Source: Phialocephala subalpina (lineage: Eukaryota > Ascomycota > Leotiomycetes > Helotiales > Mollisiaceae). From it: 47,817 nucleotides of DNA. The translations under genes were made by a program, and so were the position numbers. The notes beneath the pieces are model-generated. The model did not search any database, was not told the origin of the DNA, and saw nothing but the letters and a program-made list of their open reading frames with translations. Of this stretch, positions 35,431 to 45,649 are shown one piece after another (positions within the stretch are counted from its first letter, which is position 1; each line of letters begins with the position of its first letter). Where the stretch lies: the NCBI GenBank assembly GCA_900073065.1, contig FJOG01000001.1, positions 530,400-578,216 of the forward strand, written 5' to 3'.

Positions 35431-35915
35431 ATGTTGATCAAGGTCCGAACCCTCACTGGGAAGGAGATTGAGCTTGACATCGAGCCTGACTATCGGGTAA
35501 GAAGCCCACGCGAAGCTTTCTATTAAAGCATGCTGACATTTATATCTGCAGGTTTCGCAGATCAAGGAGAAGGTTGAGGAGAAAGAAGGCATTCCACCCG
35601 TCCAACAGCGCTTGATCTTTGGTGGAAAGCAAATGTGAGTTTCTACTCTCCTTTGCTCCATATAGAGCATTATACTCCCATTAAACTATCTGAGCCTACA
35701 CCTGTGGATTCCCAGGACTTCAAGGAGGGCTCTGCTCTACTTCTCATAGCGCTTTCCATGCGTTGTTGCCTGCCCCACCTACCCCGCCATCACCGAATTT
35801 TGAAGCTGACATGAATCTACGATACAGGTCCGACGAGAAGACCGCCACCGACTACAACCTCGAGGGTGGCGCTACACTGCATCTTGTTCTTGCGCTGCGT
35901 GGTGGCTCCTTCTGA
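35431..35915 (+). CDS. rub1: NEDD8 / Rub1 ubiquitin-like modifier
   Basis: Ubiquitin-like protein that is conjugated to cullins and activates cullin-RING ligases. Model: exons 35431-35496, 35552-35634 and 35828-35915, 78 aa; too small and spliced to appear as one open frame. It starts [19 protein letters not shown] and carries the NEDD8-specific features [20 protein letters not shown] and an Ala before the final ArgGlyGly (LALRGG, where ubiquitin has Arg), which directs it to the NEDD8 E1. Two residues (SF) follow the diglycine and must be removed by a NEDD8 processing protease. The second intron (193 bp) is long for this window. Confidence 0.96.
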
Positions 35916-36461
35916 TTGCCTCCGATACCCCAACACGAAGTCCTACCAAATCAAGTCTTGAGCCTCGAAAAGACCCTTCGAGACAGCAGAAGCAATAGCG
36001 GGTTCACGAGTGATGGACTTCTTTTGGCAGAACATAATGGACGGATAACCCCTTCGACTTCCCCCAGGCATACACAACTTACGATACATTATGACGGCAT
36101 AACATGGCGGAACGATTGACCTTGCATGCATTCATGACGCATGAATGAGATATGGATGGCGTTTTTCTATTCGATTTCTTTAGTTCCCTGACGCTGCTCA
36201 GGAGCTCTTACTCAACACCGGAAGGAGTACAGTGCATGCAGATACGTTGGAGCAGATAGACAAATTTACTGCTACGCAGCATGCATATGTTTGGGAATTT
36301 CATACATTGTGATCATCTATCGTGATATATTTGGATTTCTTCCTCCAGATGGGACCTCCAAACGGGAGTTTCTCCTTACTCCCTTCCAACGCCTCGCTGA
36401 TATCAAATACGTCCAAATGCGCTAAAGCAAATCCATAAATTCTAAGTCATGTCCAGTCTAT
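35916..36461. other. Convergent intergenic region
   Basis: About 550 bp between NEDD8 and Elongin A stops. It holds 3' untranslated sequence; no gene seen. Confidence 0.5.
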
Positions 36462-37720
36462 CTATCGTTTGATCTTTTTTGCTCCACGGTTGAAGATGTC
36501 TACTGGCGCTCTCTTCCTCGGCATCATGGGTTTGGGAGGACCAGGGGCGGGACTCATTCTTCTTGGTGGGGCAGCCAAAACTGTAGGTGGTGAGGAAGCC
36601 ACTGGTCTGGGTCTCGAGGATACATGAGCTGATGGAGGAGATGATGCTTGCTTCGTTCTTGGAGGTGACGATAAAGCTGGCCCATGGTTTCGAGGGACCG
36701 GTCGCGAAGCAGGAGTTGGCCGTGAAGTAGCCATTGGCCGTGGCATCGGCTTGATCTTCTCTTCCGGCTCGTCGAATAAGTCATCTCCTTCGTCCTCATC
36801 ATCATCGTTGAAATCCTCGTCCGAAGAACCAACTAGAGTCTCCTTCACATCACCAGAAGCATATCTCTTCGCACCTCCCGACATAGCAGCTCTCAACCTC
36901 GCTTCCCTCTCCTCCAGCGTCGGCCCTCTGCCGCCACTCTCATTCTTTGGTTGAACATGTCTGTGAGACAGAATCTTCAACGCTGGCTGCGAAGCAATCT
37001 GATACTCCTTCGACATCCCCGCAGGAGCTTTCCGAACCTGGCCTATCCTACCCGTCAACTGATGCGTAGGCCTACTCAGCTTGCTCATCGCACTGATCTC
37101 CTTTGCTTCTCTTCTCGCACGAGTAAGCACGCTCTTCCCATCCGTCAACTTTGTCTTACTTCCACTTGTCCACTTCATAGTGCTAGAATCTCCCTCCTTC
37201 TTCCCCCATTTATTCTTATTTAGCGGCACCCCGCCGTTGTTGGCCAACATATATGGATCTCTAGGAACCTTTGGTAGAGATCTCAAATCCACAACCTTCG
37301 AGACGTGCGATTGTCTCATCTTTTGTAACCCCATCATACTTTGTCGCAAAGCCTCTTCATCTCGTTCAATCTCTTTTCTTTGTTCTTTCTTGTATTTGCA
37401 ATAGACTTCGTACCACTTCAAAGGGTTCTTGGGAACGTATCCTTTGTTCCGCCAGTTTGGGATGTCGCGGGCGATGAATGTTTGCCAGAGCTCGGCATCT
37501 TCGCCTTGGATTTGAGGGGAGTTTTGCTCGATGATGTGGAGTTGTTCGGGGGAGGTGATGCGTGCGAGGACGGGCTTGATTTTGAAATACTCGAAATCGC
37601 CGACGTCTGTGAGACCTGGATGTTGTTAGGCATTGTATGGCGGAGAGGAGAGGTGTACTTACTGCGGATGTTTCTGATGCAGGCCCGTATGCAAGAATCG
37701 TTGAGCGATGGAGCTGGCAT
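36462..37720 (-). CDS. ela1: Elongin A (RNA polymerase II elongation factor SIII subunit A)
   Basis: Binds Elongin C and, with a cullin, forms a ubiquitin ligase acting on stalled RNA polymerase II. Model: exons 37720-37663 and 37615-36462, 403 aa. Residues 5-14 (SLNDSCIRAC) fit a BC-box for Elongin C binding. The family core follows: TDVGDFEYFKIKPVLAR, the F-box-like SPEQLHIIEQNSP, LWQTFIARD and KWYEVYCKYKKEQ. The rest is disordered: a Lys/Arg-rich middle, an acidic patch (DFNDDDEDEGDD) and a Pro/Ser-rich tail ending in a basic KKIKR that may act as a nuclear signal. It is divergent from THO7 and convergent with NEDD8, which modifies the cullin partner; adjacency is probably chance. Confidence 0.9.
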
Positions 37721-38094
37721 GTTAACTGTAGTGCGGAAGTGATTGCGGAAGCTAGTTGAATGCGCAAGAAGAGCGAGATGCTTCGTCCAAATCCAATCCA
37801 AATGTCCCGAGGTTGGTGATGCTTGCACAGTGTGGGAACGCTGATGTGTCGTTCAAAGTGTAAATTTATCGCAATGTGTGTGTTTGATGACGCATATGCG
37901 AAAGTGAACTGTTAGAAAATTCTCGAAATCATGATTTTCCGTTTAAAAGTGAATTCTTTGATATTTGGTCGAGGATAAAGGAAGCCAAGCGTTGAAGTTC
38001 AGGAAGTCCAGCCCCCACATTCCATCACTGTTACACAAACCACCCGTAACAGGTTAGACCTCCCGCCACATCGATCTACAAACCACAATTCAAG
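37721..38094. promoter_or_regulatory. Shared divergent promoter, Elongin A and THO7
   Basis: 374 bp between two divergent starts of genes for transcription elongation and mRNA export factors. No specific element assigned. Confidence 0.4.
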
Positions 38095-39267
38095 ATGCCT
38101 TTCTTGATCCCCCATACAGGTCTCGGTCCTTACAGAGGAGCAATGGCAACCTTCAATATCCTCGAATCGCGCGAAGAAGACGAACTCCACAAGACGCGCC
38201 TCTTGAACGTCGAAGAAAAACCCTTCAAGCGCATCACCAAACGCCTCCTCACGCCCAATTCCCTCCTCTACACGCCAAACAAGCTACCTACTCCTCCACC
38301 AGACAATGCTTCAGGCGAAGAGGTCACGGAAGACGATCCTGCGCTTCAGAAGCAGCTCGAGGAGCGACGCCAGTTCCGCGAAGATATTTTGTTCGATTTC
38401 GAAGCCTTCGATAGCAGCATTGCGCGCATTCAATTCCTGCGAAACAGCAATGAGCGCGAACGAGATCGATACACGACGGACAAGCAGACGATCTTGGATA
38501 CGATGCAAGCGGTTAGGGCGAGTACGGCACAATTGAGAATTCAGCTGGATGAGGCGAAACAGACATTAGAGCAGAGGAAGAAGTTTGATGAGCTGGCCGA
38601 GAAGATTACGAATAATAGGTTATTGAAACCGCGCGAGGAACAAGATGCCAATTTGAGGAAGCTGGAGGAGGAGTGTAGGGAATTGGAGAAGGAGAGTGCG
38701 ACGTATGGGGAGACGTGGAAGGAGAGGAGAGAGCAGTTTGGCAGGATTGTGGAGGAAGGTATGCAACTAAGACGACTCATCAGAGACGAGAAGGAAGAGG
38801 TCGAAAGACGCGAGGGTATGGATGGTGGAGAGGAGGACGGTGAAGTTGGCGAAGGCAGTCGAGGCGGACAGACACCAAAGCACAATTTCAGTGGAAATGC
38901 TACACCGAGACCAGATGGACATTCGCACAGCAACTCAGAATCCGGTCTCAAGCCAAGACCACTACCGTCAGGAAGTTTATCAAGACCTGGCAGTAGGACG
39001 ACAAGCCGAGCTGCATCACCTGCGGGCTCTGAACGAGAGCGAGAAGAGCCGACTGAGGGAGAAGATTCAATGATGGTGGACGAAGGACCAAGGGTCGAGG
39101 AGAGTGATGTAGTCGCAGACACACCAATGGCGGAACCTATCGAGATGGCTGCCACCCCTCAGGTCATTGTGGATGAGCCTAGTCCTGTGGTCACAGCTGA
39201 AGAAGTTGAACTAACGACCGAGGAAGGCGAGGAAGGAGAGGCTGAGGACCAAATGGACACTACGTAG
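38095..39267 (+). CDS. THO complex subunit 7 (THOC7/Mft1 family)
   Basis: Subunit of the THO/TREX complex that couples transcription with mRNA export. Intronless, 390 aa. The first 75 residues carry the family's ILESREEDELHKTRLLNVEE and PFKRITKRLL segments. Residues 80-255 form a long coiled coil (QLEERRQFREDILFDFEAFD, RIQFLRNSNERERDRYTTDK, ECRELEKESATYGETW). The C-terminal third is low-complexity, acidic and Ser/Pro-rich (TTEEGEEGEAEDQM), longer than in yeast but usual in filamentous fungi. The start could instead be the Met at residue 17 (MATFNILESREED), which would remove an N-terminus of little conservation-like character. Confidence 0.85.
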   Translation: MPFLIPHTGLGPYRGAMATFNILESREEDELHKTRLLNVEEKPFKRITKRLLTPNSLLYTPNKLPTPPPDNASGEEVTEDDPALQKQLEERRQFREDILFDFEAFDSSIARIQFLRNSNERERDRYTTDKQTILDTMQAVRASTAQLRIQLDEAKQTLEQRKKFDELAEKITNNRLLKPREEQDANLRKLEEECRELEKESATYGETWKERREQFGRIVEEGMQLRRLIRDEKEEVERREGMDGGEEDGEVGEGSRGGQTPKHNFSGNATPRPDGHSHSNSESGLKPRPLPSGSLSRPGSRTTSRAASPAGSEREREEPTEGEDSMMVDEGPRVEESDVVADTPMAEPIEMAATPQVIVDEPSPVVTAEEVELTTEEGEEGEAEDQMDTT

Positions 39268-39450
39268 TGTCATATGTATGATGTATTGTACCATAGGCGG
39301 CATGATACCCTCTCTTTGCGCCCAATGAACACCAGTATCCCATTTCTATATCTGCCAATGCTTATGAAATCACATCAAAACAAAGTTCTCATCCTCACTA
39401 ACCGTGGTATCATGCCTAATTCGTATCTTCATCACTCCTCGCAACCAAAC

Positions 39451-39875
39451 TTATTTTGAAGCAGCAGCCGCTTTCGCATCTGCAATTACTTTCTTGGCTT
39501 CAGTAATGACTCCTTCTGCCTTCGAGACTTCCTCCGCGCTTGCACCATTGTTCTTCTCCGCATCGAGCTTGTCTTCGAGTTTATGCAAGGCATCTTCGAG
39601 ACGCACAGTCAACGGTGGGAAGACAGCTTTAGTTTCTTCGATAGCAGTTCGCTGTCAAGATTGTCAGCTTCTGCCATCAAGTGTTGGACAGCTTAATGTT
39701 TAGAACTTACCTCCTGCTTGAGTTGATATTCCGCATTCTCGTCCTCGTCCTTGCTTGCCAATAGCTTCTCGAGACGCGCCTCTTGGCTCTTGAGCTCCTT
39801 GTGGTAAGAAGCTTCTTCTTTTATTAGTCTTTGGACCGATGAAGTCGCGATCGTGAGAGCGCTTGGTGGTGCCAT
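39451..39875 (-). CDS. Tubulin-specific chaperone A (TBCA/Rbl2)
   Basis: Binds newly folded beta-tubulin in the tubulin folding pathway. Model: exons 39875-39711 and 39651-39451, 121 aa, standard length. It is an all-helical protein: TIATSSVQRLIKEEASYHKE forms helix 1, QEARLEKLLASKDEDENAEYQLKQE helix 2, and after the intron TAIEETKAVFPPLTVRLEDA with the VFPPL turn leads to the final helix LEDKLD. The tail is Ala/Lys-rich. The gene is convergent with THO7 (184 bp between stops). Confidence 0.92.
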
Positions 39876-40336
39876 CTTGATGGTGAGCTTGAGTGTATGA
39901 GGACCGCGTTGGAGGGGTTGTAAATATTTTTAAAGGTTCGCGGGGTAATGCGCCGTGCCCGGGGACATTTTAGTGCTGCAAAATACGTACCTGTAGACCT
40001 TAGCATGCATAGAAATGCTGAATCGCATCCCACAACTTTCGTTTGCAGTTACACTGACATTCAGCATTAACGCTTGTGTTGGGTACACTCTCTATTACTT
40101 GGCATTGGACGAAACTTCCCCCTCTGGTATATGACAGTACGACTGTAATTCATCATAGCGAACTGGAGGGGCAGACTCGGGAGCGGGCTTGGGAGGGGTC
40201 AAGATGGAGTCGACCAAGATCAAAATAAGGCTCCCTCAAAAGGTTGGAACCTACTCTTCCAGCGATCATGTGCTCCCGGTAATAACCTCATTAGGACGCC
40301 GTCTGCTCTCCTCGAGTACCGCCTCCTGGCCCTGCT
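39876..40336. other. Intergenic; possible upstream exon of the next gene
   Basis: About 460 bp. An ATG at 40204 opens 13 codons (MESTKIKIRLPQK) that could be spliced from 40243 to 40295 into the frame of the next gene. The donor (GTTGGA) is weak, so this is only an alternative. Confidence 0.4.
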
Positions 40337-41818
40337 ATGCCTCCAAATGTCGGTGCTGCCATGGACGCCCAGCCCAATGACAACACGATTACTGTCGACC
40401 GCCCTCCTCCTCCTCCTCCTCCCCCTCCTCCTCCTTCTCTCGCTCCTCCTGCCACGGGGCCTGTCCCTATTACACTTCCGATTCTCCAACGGACCCTCGA
40501 TGATACGGCGTACGAATCGGTATATGCGAGAGTACCAGACAACCATAAGCTTGACATCGACGGGCTGTCCTGGATCAAAGTCGATCCATATAGAGTCCAA
40601 AAGATCATATTGACGGCCTGGTATTCGCAACCTCGTAACTCCTATGACGTTGTTCAAGCCAGCAAAAGTCTCGATGTCGAAGGGAAACAGCAGCGTGGTC
40701 GCGTTCTCCGGTGCTGCTCTCATTGTAACAACTTTGTCGCTGAGAAAACCAAAACTATGAAGGAATTGATACATCATCTGCGATTCGAGCATAATGTTAA
40801 CGAAAAGAGTGCAATTCCAAAGGCGGCAGAAGATCCCTTCAAGCCTATGCGCAGCAGAGAGCATCAAACGCGTAGGGCACCAGACAGTTCTTCTTCACCA
40901 AATGCAGCTGGTCCCTCTCGATCGAGGTCCTACGCATCTTCCCAACCTGATTTTGTTCAGCAGGCCCTTCAATATGCCGCGAGTGATGAGCGCGAGAGAG
41001 CTGCAAGCAGCAGTGCTACTTCTATCTCCACTCTAAACGTTCAAGGCGGACTGGAACATTTACTTGGTGAGCTGGGCAGGATTAAAGCTATCAACGAAGG
41101 ATTAATGGTAAGATCACGACTTAATGAGGAATTGGCCCATGAATGTAAGCGGCTTCGTGAAAAAAATGAGAGGCTCGAAGAGCGAGTACAGGAAAGCGAG
41201 CGGCTCCGGGAAAGAAATCAGCTTCTTGAAGGCCTAGCCAAGGAGAGCCAGCGGCTTCATCACAGAAACCAGCTCCTTGAAGATCGAGCCCAGGAGAACG
41301 AGGAGCTTAGGGAAAGAGTTCAGGAACTTGAAGGGGTAGAACTCTTAAGCGAGCGACTTCGGGAAAGAAATCGAGTTCTCGCAGATCAGGCCAAGGAGAG
41401 CTCCCAGGAGAGCGGGCGACTTCGAAAAAGGAATGAGGAACTTGAAGGCCTAGCAAAGGAGAGCCAACGGCTCCGTGAAAGAAACCAGATCCTTGAACAA
41501 CAGGTGCAGGAAAAGACTTGGGAAGTAGAGTCTACTCGAGACGCCCTCAGCCTGCTAGCATCCTCGAGCTCCAGACAACAGCGTGATGCGTCACAAAATG
41601 CACCTGCGTCAAAACTTCCGAGCCGGCCGACCTCGAATGGTTCTACGCCTGCACCAAAATCCCAAGGGCTCCAGGTTGTCATTAATTCAAAACTGAAGGC
41701 ACCTAGCCCCAAGTTCGATACGCCAGCAGGCAAGAGGAAGCCGATGGATGAGTCCAAGGCTAAGCATAGCAAGAGGTCAAGATCAGACTCTGGCTCTAAG
41801 GTTGGGAATGATGGTTAG
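40337..41818 (+). CDS. Orphan zinc-finger / coiled-coil protein with polyproline tract
   Basis: Function unknown. Intronless as modelled, 493 aa. Residues 23-33 are a run of about eleven prolines encoded by CCT/CCC repeats. Residues 50-115 form a globular stretch (TLDDTAYESVYARVPDNH). Residues 127-152 fit a C2H2-like finger: Cys127-x2-Cys130, then His146/His147 and His152 (ELIHHLRFEH). After a Ser-rich linker, residues 235-415 are a coiled coil built of repeated units of the type ESQRLRERNQLLE followed by a variable spacer; at least six copies can be seen. The tail is Ser/Pro/Lys-rich with KRKPMDESKAKHSKRSR as a likely nuclear signal. A nuclear DNA- or RNA-associated role is inferred only. 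An upstream exon is possible. Confidence 0.75.
   Translation: MPPNVGAAMDAQPNDNTITVDRPPPPPPPPPPPSLAPPATGPVPITLPILQRTLDDTAYESVYARVPDNHKLDIDGLSWIKVDPYRVQKIILTAWYSQPRNSYDVVQASKSLDVEGKQQRGRVLRCCSHCNNFVAEKTKTMKELIHHLRFEHNVNEKSAIPKAAEDPFKPMRSREHQTRRAPDSSSSPNAAGPSRSRSYASSQPDFVQQALQYAASDERERAASSSATSISTLNVQGGLEHLLGELGRIKAINEGLMVRSRLNEELAHECKRLREKNERLEERVQESERLRERNQLLEGLAKESQRLHHRNQLLEDRAQENEELRERVQELEGVELLSERLRERNRVLADQAKESSQESGRLRKRNEELEGLAKESQRLRERNQILEQQVQEKTWEVESTRDALSLLASSSSRQQRDASQNAPASKLPSRPTSNGSTPAPKSQGLQVVINSKLKAPSPKFDTPAGKRKPMDESKAKHSKRSRSDSGSKVGNDG
40402..40440 (+). repeat. (CCT)n microsatellite encoding polyproline
   Basis: An interrupted CCT/CCC trinucleotide run within the orphan zinc-finger gene. 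Its length may vary between strains without changing frame. Confidence 0.75.
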
Positions 41819-42435
41819 CGACCATTAGAGTCCAGCCGAATTGTATTCCTGGCGTTTTGGCTTTTGATACCCAGGGTGTTATCTTCACTCACCTGCGGCT
41901 CATATACTCCACTCCATAGTAATATTATGATTTCCACTCTACAAAAAACACAGTCTTGCGAGTCTCACCCTCTTGCAGCAACGGTTCCATGCGCTGTCTC
42001 TGGAGTCTCTAAACCTTCAGTCACTCCCCACTGCCCTACTACCCCTGGGGCTCTCTCAAACGTCTGAAATAAGTATACTGACTCCGAGATTATAGGCTAC
42101 GACGGGATTCTCTATCGTTTATCGCAAAAGGAAAGTGTGTGTAACGTTCTACGATAGGTTAGCTCTGTTGTGGCTTGAGCCGAAACAAGTTCAACACAAA
42201 CATTTTGCTTCCTCGACAACAACACACTCCCACGACGCGACAACAAGAAGCCCGATCAGACTCTGCTGATTTCCTCTGTTCGCTGAAGCATTCTACTAAA
42301 AGACTTCTGAAAGCCGACCATCTCGAAGCTCTCGTTCACGTCTCGTTGTCGTGCTGTCCGACCTCCTTCGCTTCGATCATAGGCATTGAGCCGATCCTGG
42401 GTTAACGCGTGCTTGCGAGATCTAACTAATGCAAG
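41819..42435. other. Intergenic, no gene seen
   Basis: About 620 bp between two same-strand orphan genes. No recognisable gene or element. Confidence 0.5.
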
Positions 42436-44817
42436 ATGTCTGGGAGCCCTCGTGCCAGTCAAAATCCCAGTCCCACAATGATGGACAAGGCTACTCTGAG
42501 AAGAGTCATCGCCGACATGTTCAAGGAGCTGCGTGATCTTGGTCAGTCCACGCCCTTCCATATGGTCAAAGTCTAGGCAGCTAACATCCTGCAGCAGTCA
42601 GCGGCCTCGAGGACGAGGTTCTTTTTTTCAGATGGACGGTTAAAGTGAGACCGCCCCCAGAGTACTCGTTTGTCTTCCCCGAAATGGTCGTGAAAAGCGA
42701 TGTGAGTGGCGGTATCCCTGAAGACAGTTGGGATGATGATATTTTGGAAAAGCTATATCGAGCGCTTGCCAACAATCGAATTGAGGTTGAAGTGTTGGGA
42801 GAAGACATGGCTCCCATTAGACCCACCAGTCCTATCTCAACGGCTCTGGGTAACAAGAAGAAGCGGCCCCACGAAAGACTGAGGGATCAGCTCATTGAGA
42901 AGATTGGTACGTAATACCTAATTTCACTTTATACCACCCCTTTTATTCTCCCAACCTTGCTTGGACTTTCTCGGACCATTTTCTCTCGACGGGGATCATA
43001 GTTGGCCAAGGTAATGACGCTTTGACAGATGGAGCGTGATGCCCAGCCAACCCAGCCTGTGCCAAAGTCCCTCTAAGCCTGGGAGATTCGAAGCGCAATT
43101 ATGCTGCTAGATTTATTGCTCACATGTACCTGCAGAAACAACAATCGGCCATCCCATTGTAGCGCGAACTCCAAAGCCTATAGATCCACGACATGACGAC
43201 CCTCTTCCTCCAAATTCATACAGATGGAAATTTAGTCGCGAATACCCCCGGTTCCCGAGGACCAAGGGAGGAATATCCAGGTGGCCTGCGGAGGATATGC
43301 GTCGATGTCACAACGCATTGGAGAATGGTCACTTGATTGTGATCAACCTTGATCTGAGCCAGGAAGTAGCGGGTAATTTTACACATCCCGACCTATTTAT
43401 CTAGCTGACATACCTTCTGTCAGGTCCCCCAACTCCACCCCGAAGACAGCATGATGAGAATAATGATAGCATTTTGAGTCGAAATGTGCAAGATGAATCG
43501 GACGAGGGAGAGGTGCCTGTCGACGAATCTTCAGAGACTGACGAGGATGAGGACATTCTCTCCGACGCGCCTAGTAACACTGCCGAGCCTCCCTATGCTC
43601 CCTATGTGGATGCCGACTTTGATGAGATATCCAACACCTTCAAAGAGGAGGTTGAAGAACTCGATGGTGAAGTCCAAACCGCACACCAGCTCATGAAGCG
43701 CTTGGTAGAACTTCATGGCAGAATGTTTGAAGACACTCTCCATTTGGCGGTTCAGAGACACACGGAGGAACAAAAGTGGCTGTGGAAGGCTCGCCATGCG
43801 CGAAATAAAGACAAGCTCCGTGCACAAATCGAGCTTCTCCATGTCGAATTAGAAACGAATCTGCAAGATCTGGAAGCTACCCAACTTCGAGTATCTCAGC
43901 TTGAAGCCGAGAACAAGTCTTTAGGTCTTCAACTGTCCCAGATGGAGGAGGACAACAATGCGAAGTTAGCGCAGACGATGATAGAGGCAAAAAGGAAGGG
44001 CGAAGACGAAGGGAGGCGCAAGACAATTGACGATATCAACTCCAGCATGGAGAAAGAGAACTCATCGCTCCGTCGCAGTCACCTCGAACAGGTTGTCGAG
44101 ATCAGGAGGGAGTCCTACCAACAGGGTTTTGATGCTGGAAAGAAAGAGGCTGTCCCGGCCTCTTCGCAGGCCCCAACGCCGCCTACAGCTAGCAATGATC
44201 AACCATCAACAGACGTTGAGGCGTTGAAGAGGACCCATGAAGCAGAGTGCCAGGCCACACTCGAACATGGCAGACGCCAGGGTCGCGAAATTGCATACCA
44301 AGAATTGGCTTTGTCCTCCTGCGATCGAGTCAATATCCTCTTACAGAACCACACAGAGCTTAACAAGAACAGAAAGGTGAGTTTGCCCGTGGAGCTGCTA
44401 CGAGCGGGTTGCTCACGAGACCAGATCAGGGAATTGAAGACAATCCAGCAAAACTGGCAGGATGTCCCTCAACGTGTACTACCGTCGTATATGCTACCGG
44501 AAAGACATACACCAGGCGACAAGACACTGTATCTTCTCGCAAAACTGAGCAAAGAGGTCGACTCGACTAAAGCTGGTCAACTTTTGGCCGAGGAAATCAA
44601 CCGACGCTCTCAAGGACTACCGGTGGACAAGAACAGTCGCATTGTGACAAATGCAGACATCCAGAACGTCCTCAATAGCGTCAATCCACCCAATGGGCGA
44701 GGAACTACAGCCCCTTCTGAGGTCTCAGAGTCGGCCCAGCCATCTCAACATCTCGCCCAAAGGCTGGAGCCATACATAACCCCTCGGCTCGGTCTAGAAA
44801 GGTACCTACTAAGGTAA
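42436..44817 (+). CDS. Orphan coiled-coil protein
   Basis: Function unknown. Model: exons 42436-42541, 42595-42906, 43136-43372 and 43424-44817, 682 aa; all phases close. The first 190 residues look globular (LRRVIADMFKELRDL, LEDEVLFFRWTVKV, YRWKFSREYPRFPRTKGGIS, NGHLIVINLDLS). An acidic linker (ESSETDEDEDILSD) precedes a long coiled coil of about 200 residues (LRAQIELLHVELETNLQDLE, LEAENKSLGLQLSQMEEDN). A Pro/Ser linker follows, then a C-terminal domain (LPSYMLPERHTPGDKTLYLL). A GTGAGT at 44377 could start an in-frame intron. The stop TAA at 44815 lies in AGGTAACC, itself a possible splice donor, so the gene may continue into the next one. Confidence 0.72.
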
Positions 44818-44834
44818 CCCAAAGATCTACCACC

Positions 44835-45623
44835 ATGGCTCAAGAGAGCACCAAGGCCAGCCCATCAAAATCCCAGGAAAGTCACGCAGCCTCCCTCCAG
44901 AAATTCTTCACTCCCGCGCTCCAATCGTGGCTCGACTCAAACTCCGTATACTACTTCACGCCAGGGTACTCCACAACCACAAAAGCCATCCTGAATCTCC
45001 CTCCCCAAGAATTCCAGCGCATGGAGGATATGGTCTTACAGCACTCAAAATCTGCCGGCATAGCAGGAAGAGACTATTCCAAAGCTACCACAGCTGAGCT
45101 TAAAAAACTCAAAGGCTATCTTGCAGGTCTGACGCTTGAGCTAAGCTGCGACTTTTCGTTGCCGAGAGTTGCGCGGTTTGAGGATGTTGTCAACATCTTC
45201 ATGGCGATATATGCTATTTTCTTACACAGCAATAGGGTTTTGATGGCACAGGAACAACAGAAAGCCAAAGGTCCAGAGGCAGATACTACTGGCTCAACTT
45301 CACCTATGAAAGAAGTCCAACCAAACACGACGAAGCCAGTATCTCAAAAGCGAAAGCGCTCAGACGACGAACCCACTCCAGAACCTCCAAAACTCGGGAA
45401 GCCAAATACCAGACAATATCTCCCTCGGCGCATGAATCAGGCTCGGGATGAAGAAAACCAGCAGATACCGCCTGTAGAGACGGATGGCTCAACAATTCGG
45501 GTCGACGCTTGGCCATCGCCCGAGGTGAAGAGCGATGAAGAGGCAATACAAGAGGATAATCTTTACGATGCTACACCACCTCCTAGGGCAAAGAGAAAGC
45601 CGAGGAGATCTGCTCTTATCTAA
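44835..45623 (+). CDS. Orphan charged protein, 17 bp downstream of previous stop
   Basis: Function unknown. 262 aa, no intron. The ATG lies in an ideal context (CCACCATGG), which favours an independent start. Residues 20-140 look helical and globular: LQKFFTPALQSWLDSNSVYY, LPPQEFQRMEDMVLQHSK, LKGYLAGLTLELSCDFSL and VVNIFMAIYAIFLHSNRV. The rest is disordered, with KRKRSDDE and RAKRKPRRS basic clusters that suggest nuclear location. It lies directly upstream of the AT-rich island. It may be the 3' part of the preceding gene: a donor at 44815 and an acceptor near 44861 would keep the frame and remove this ATG. Confidence 0.65.
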   Translation: MAQESTKASPSKSQESHAASLQKFFTPALQSWLDSNSVYYFTPGYSTTTKAILNLPPQEFQRMEDMVLQHSKSAGIAGRDYSKATTAELKKLKGYLAGLTLELSCDFSLPRVARFEDVVNIFMAIYAIFLHSNRVLMAQEQQKAKGPEADTTGSTSPMKEVQPNTTKPVSQKRKRSDDEPTPEPPKLGKPNTRQYLPRRMNQARDEENQQIPPVETDGSTIRVDAWPSPEVKSDEEAIQEDNLYDATPPPRAKRKPRRSALI

Positions 45624-45649
45624 GACTATGCAAATGTCTCTTGGTTGGC

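Noticed and set aside
38541..39155. 204-codon Ser-rich minus-strand frame
   Set aside because: Antisense of the Glu/Arg/Ser-rich THO7 coiled coil and tail; composition is explained by the sense gene.
40220..40867. 215-codon open frame on the minus strand, Arg-rich
   Set aside because: It is the antisense shadow of the polyproline and zinc-finger region; the Arg-rich runs arise from reverse-complemented CCT repeats.
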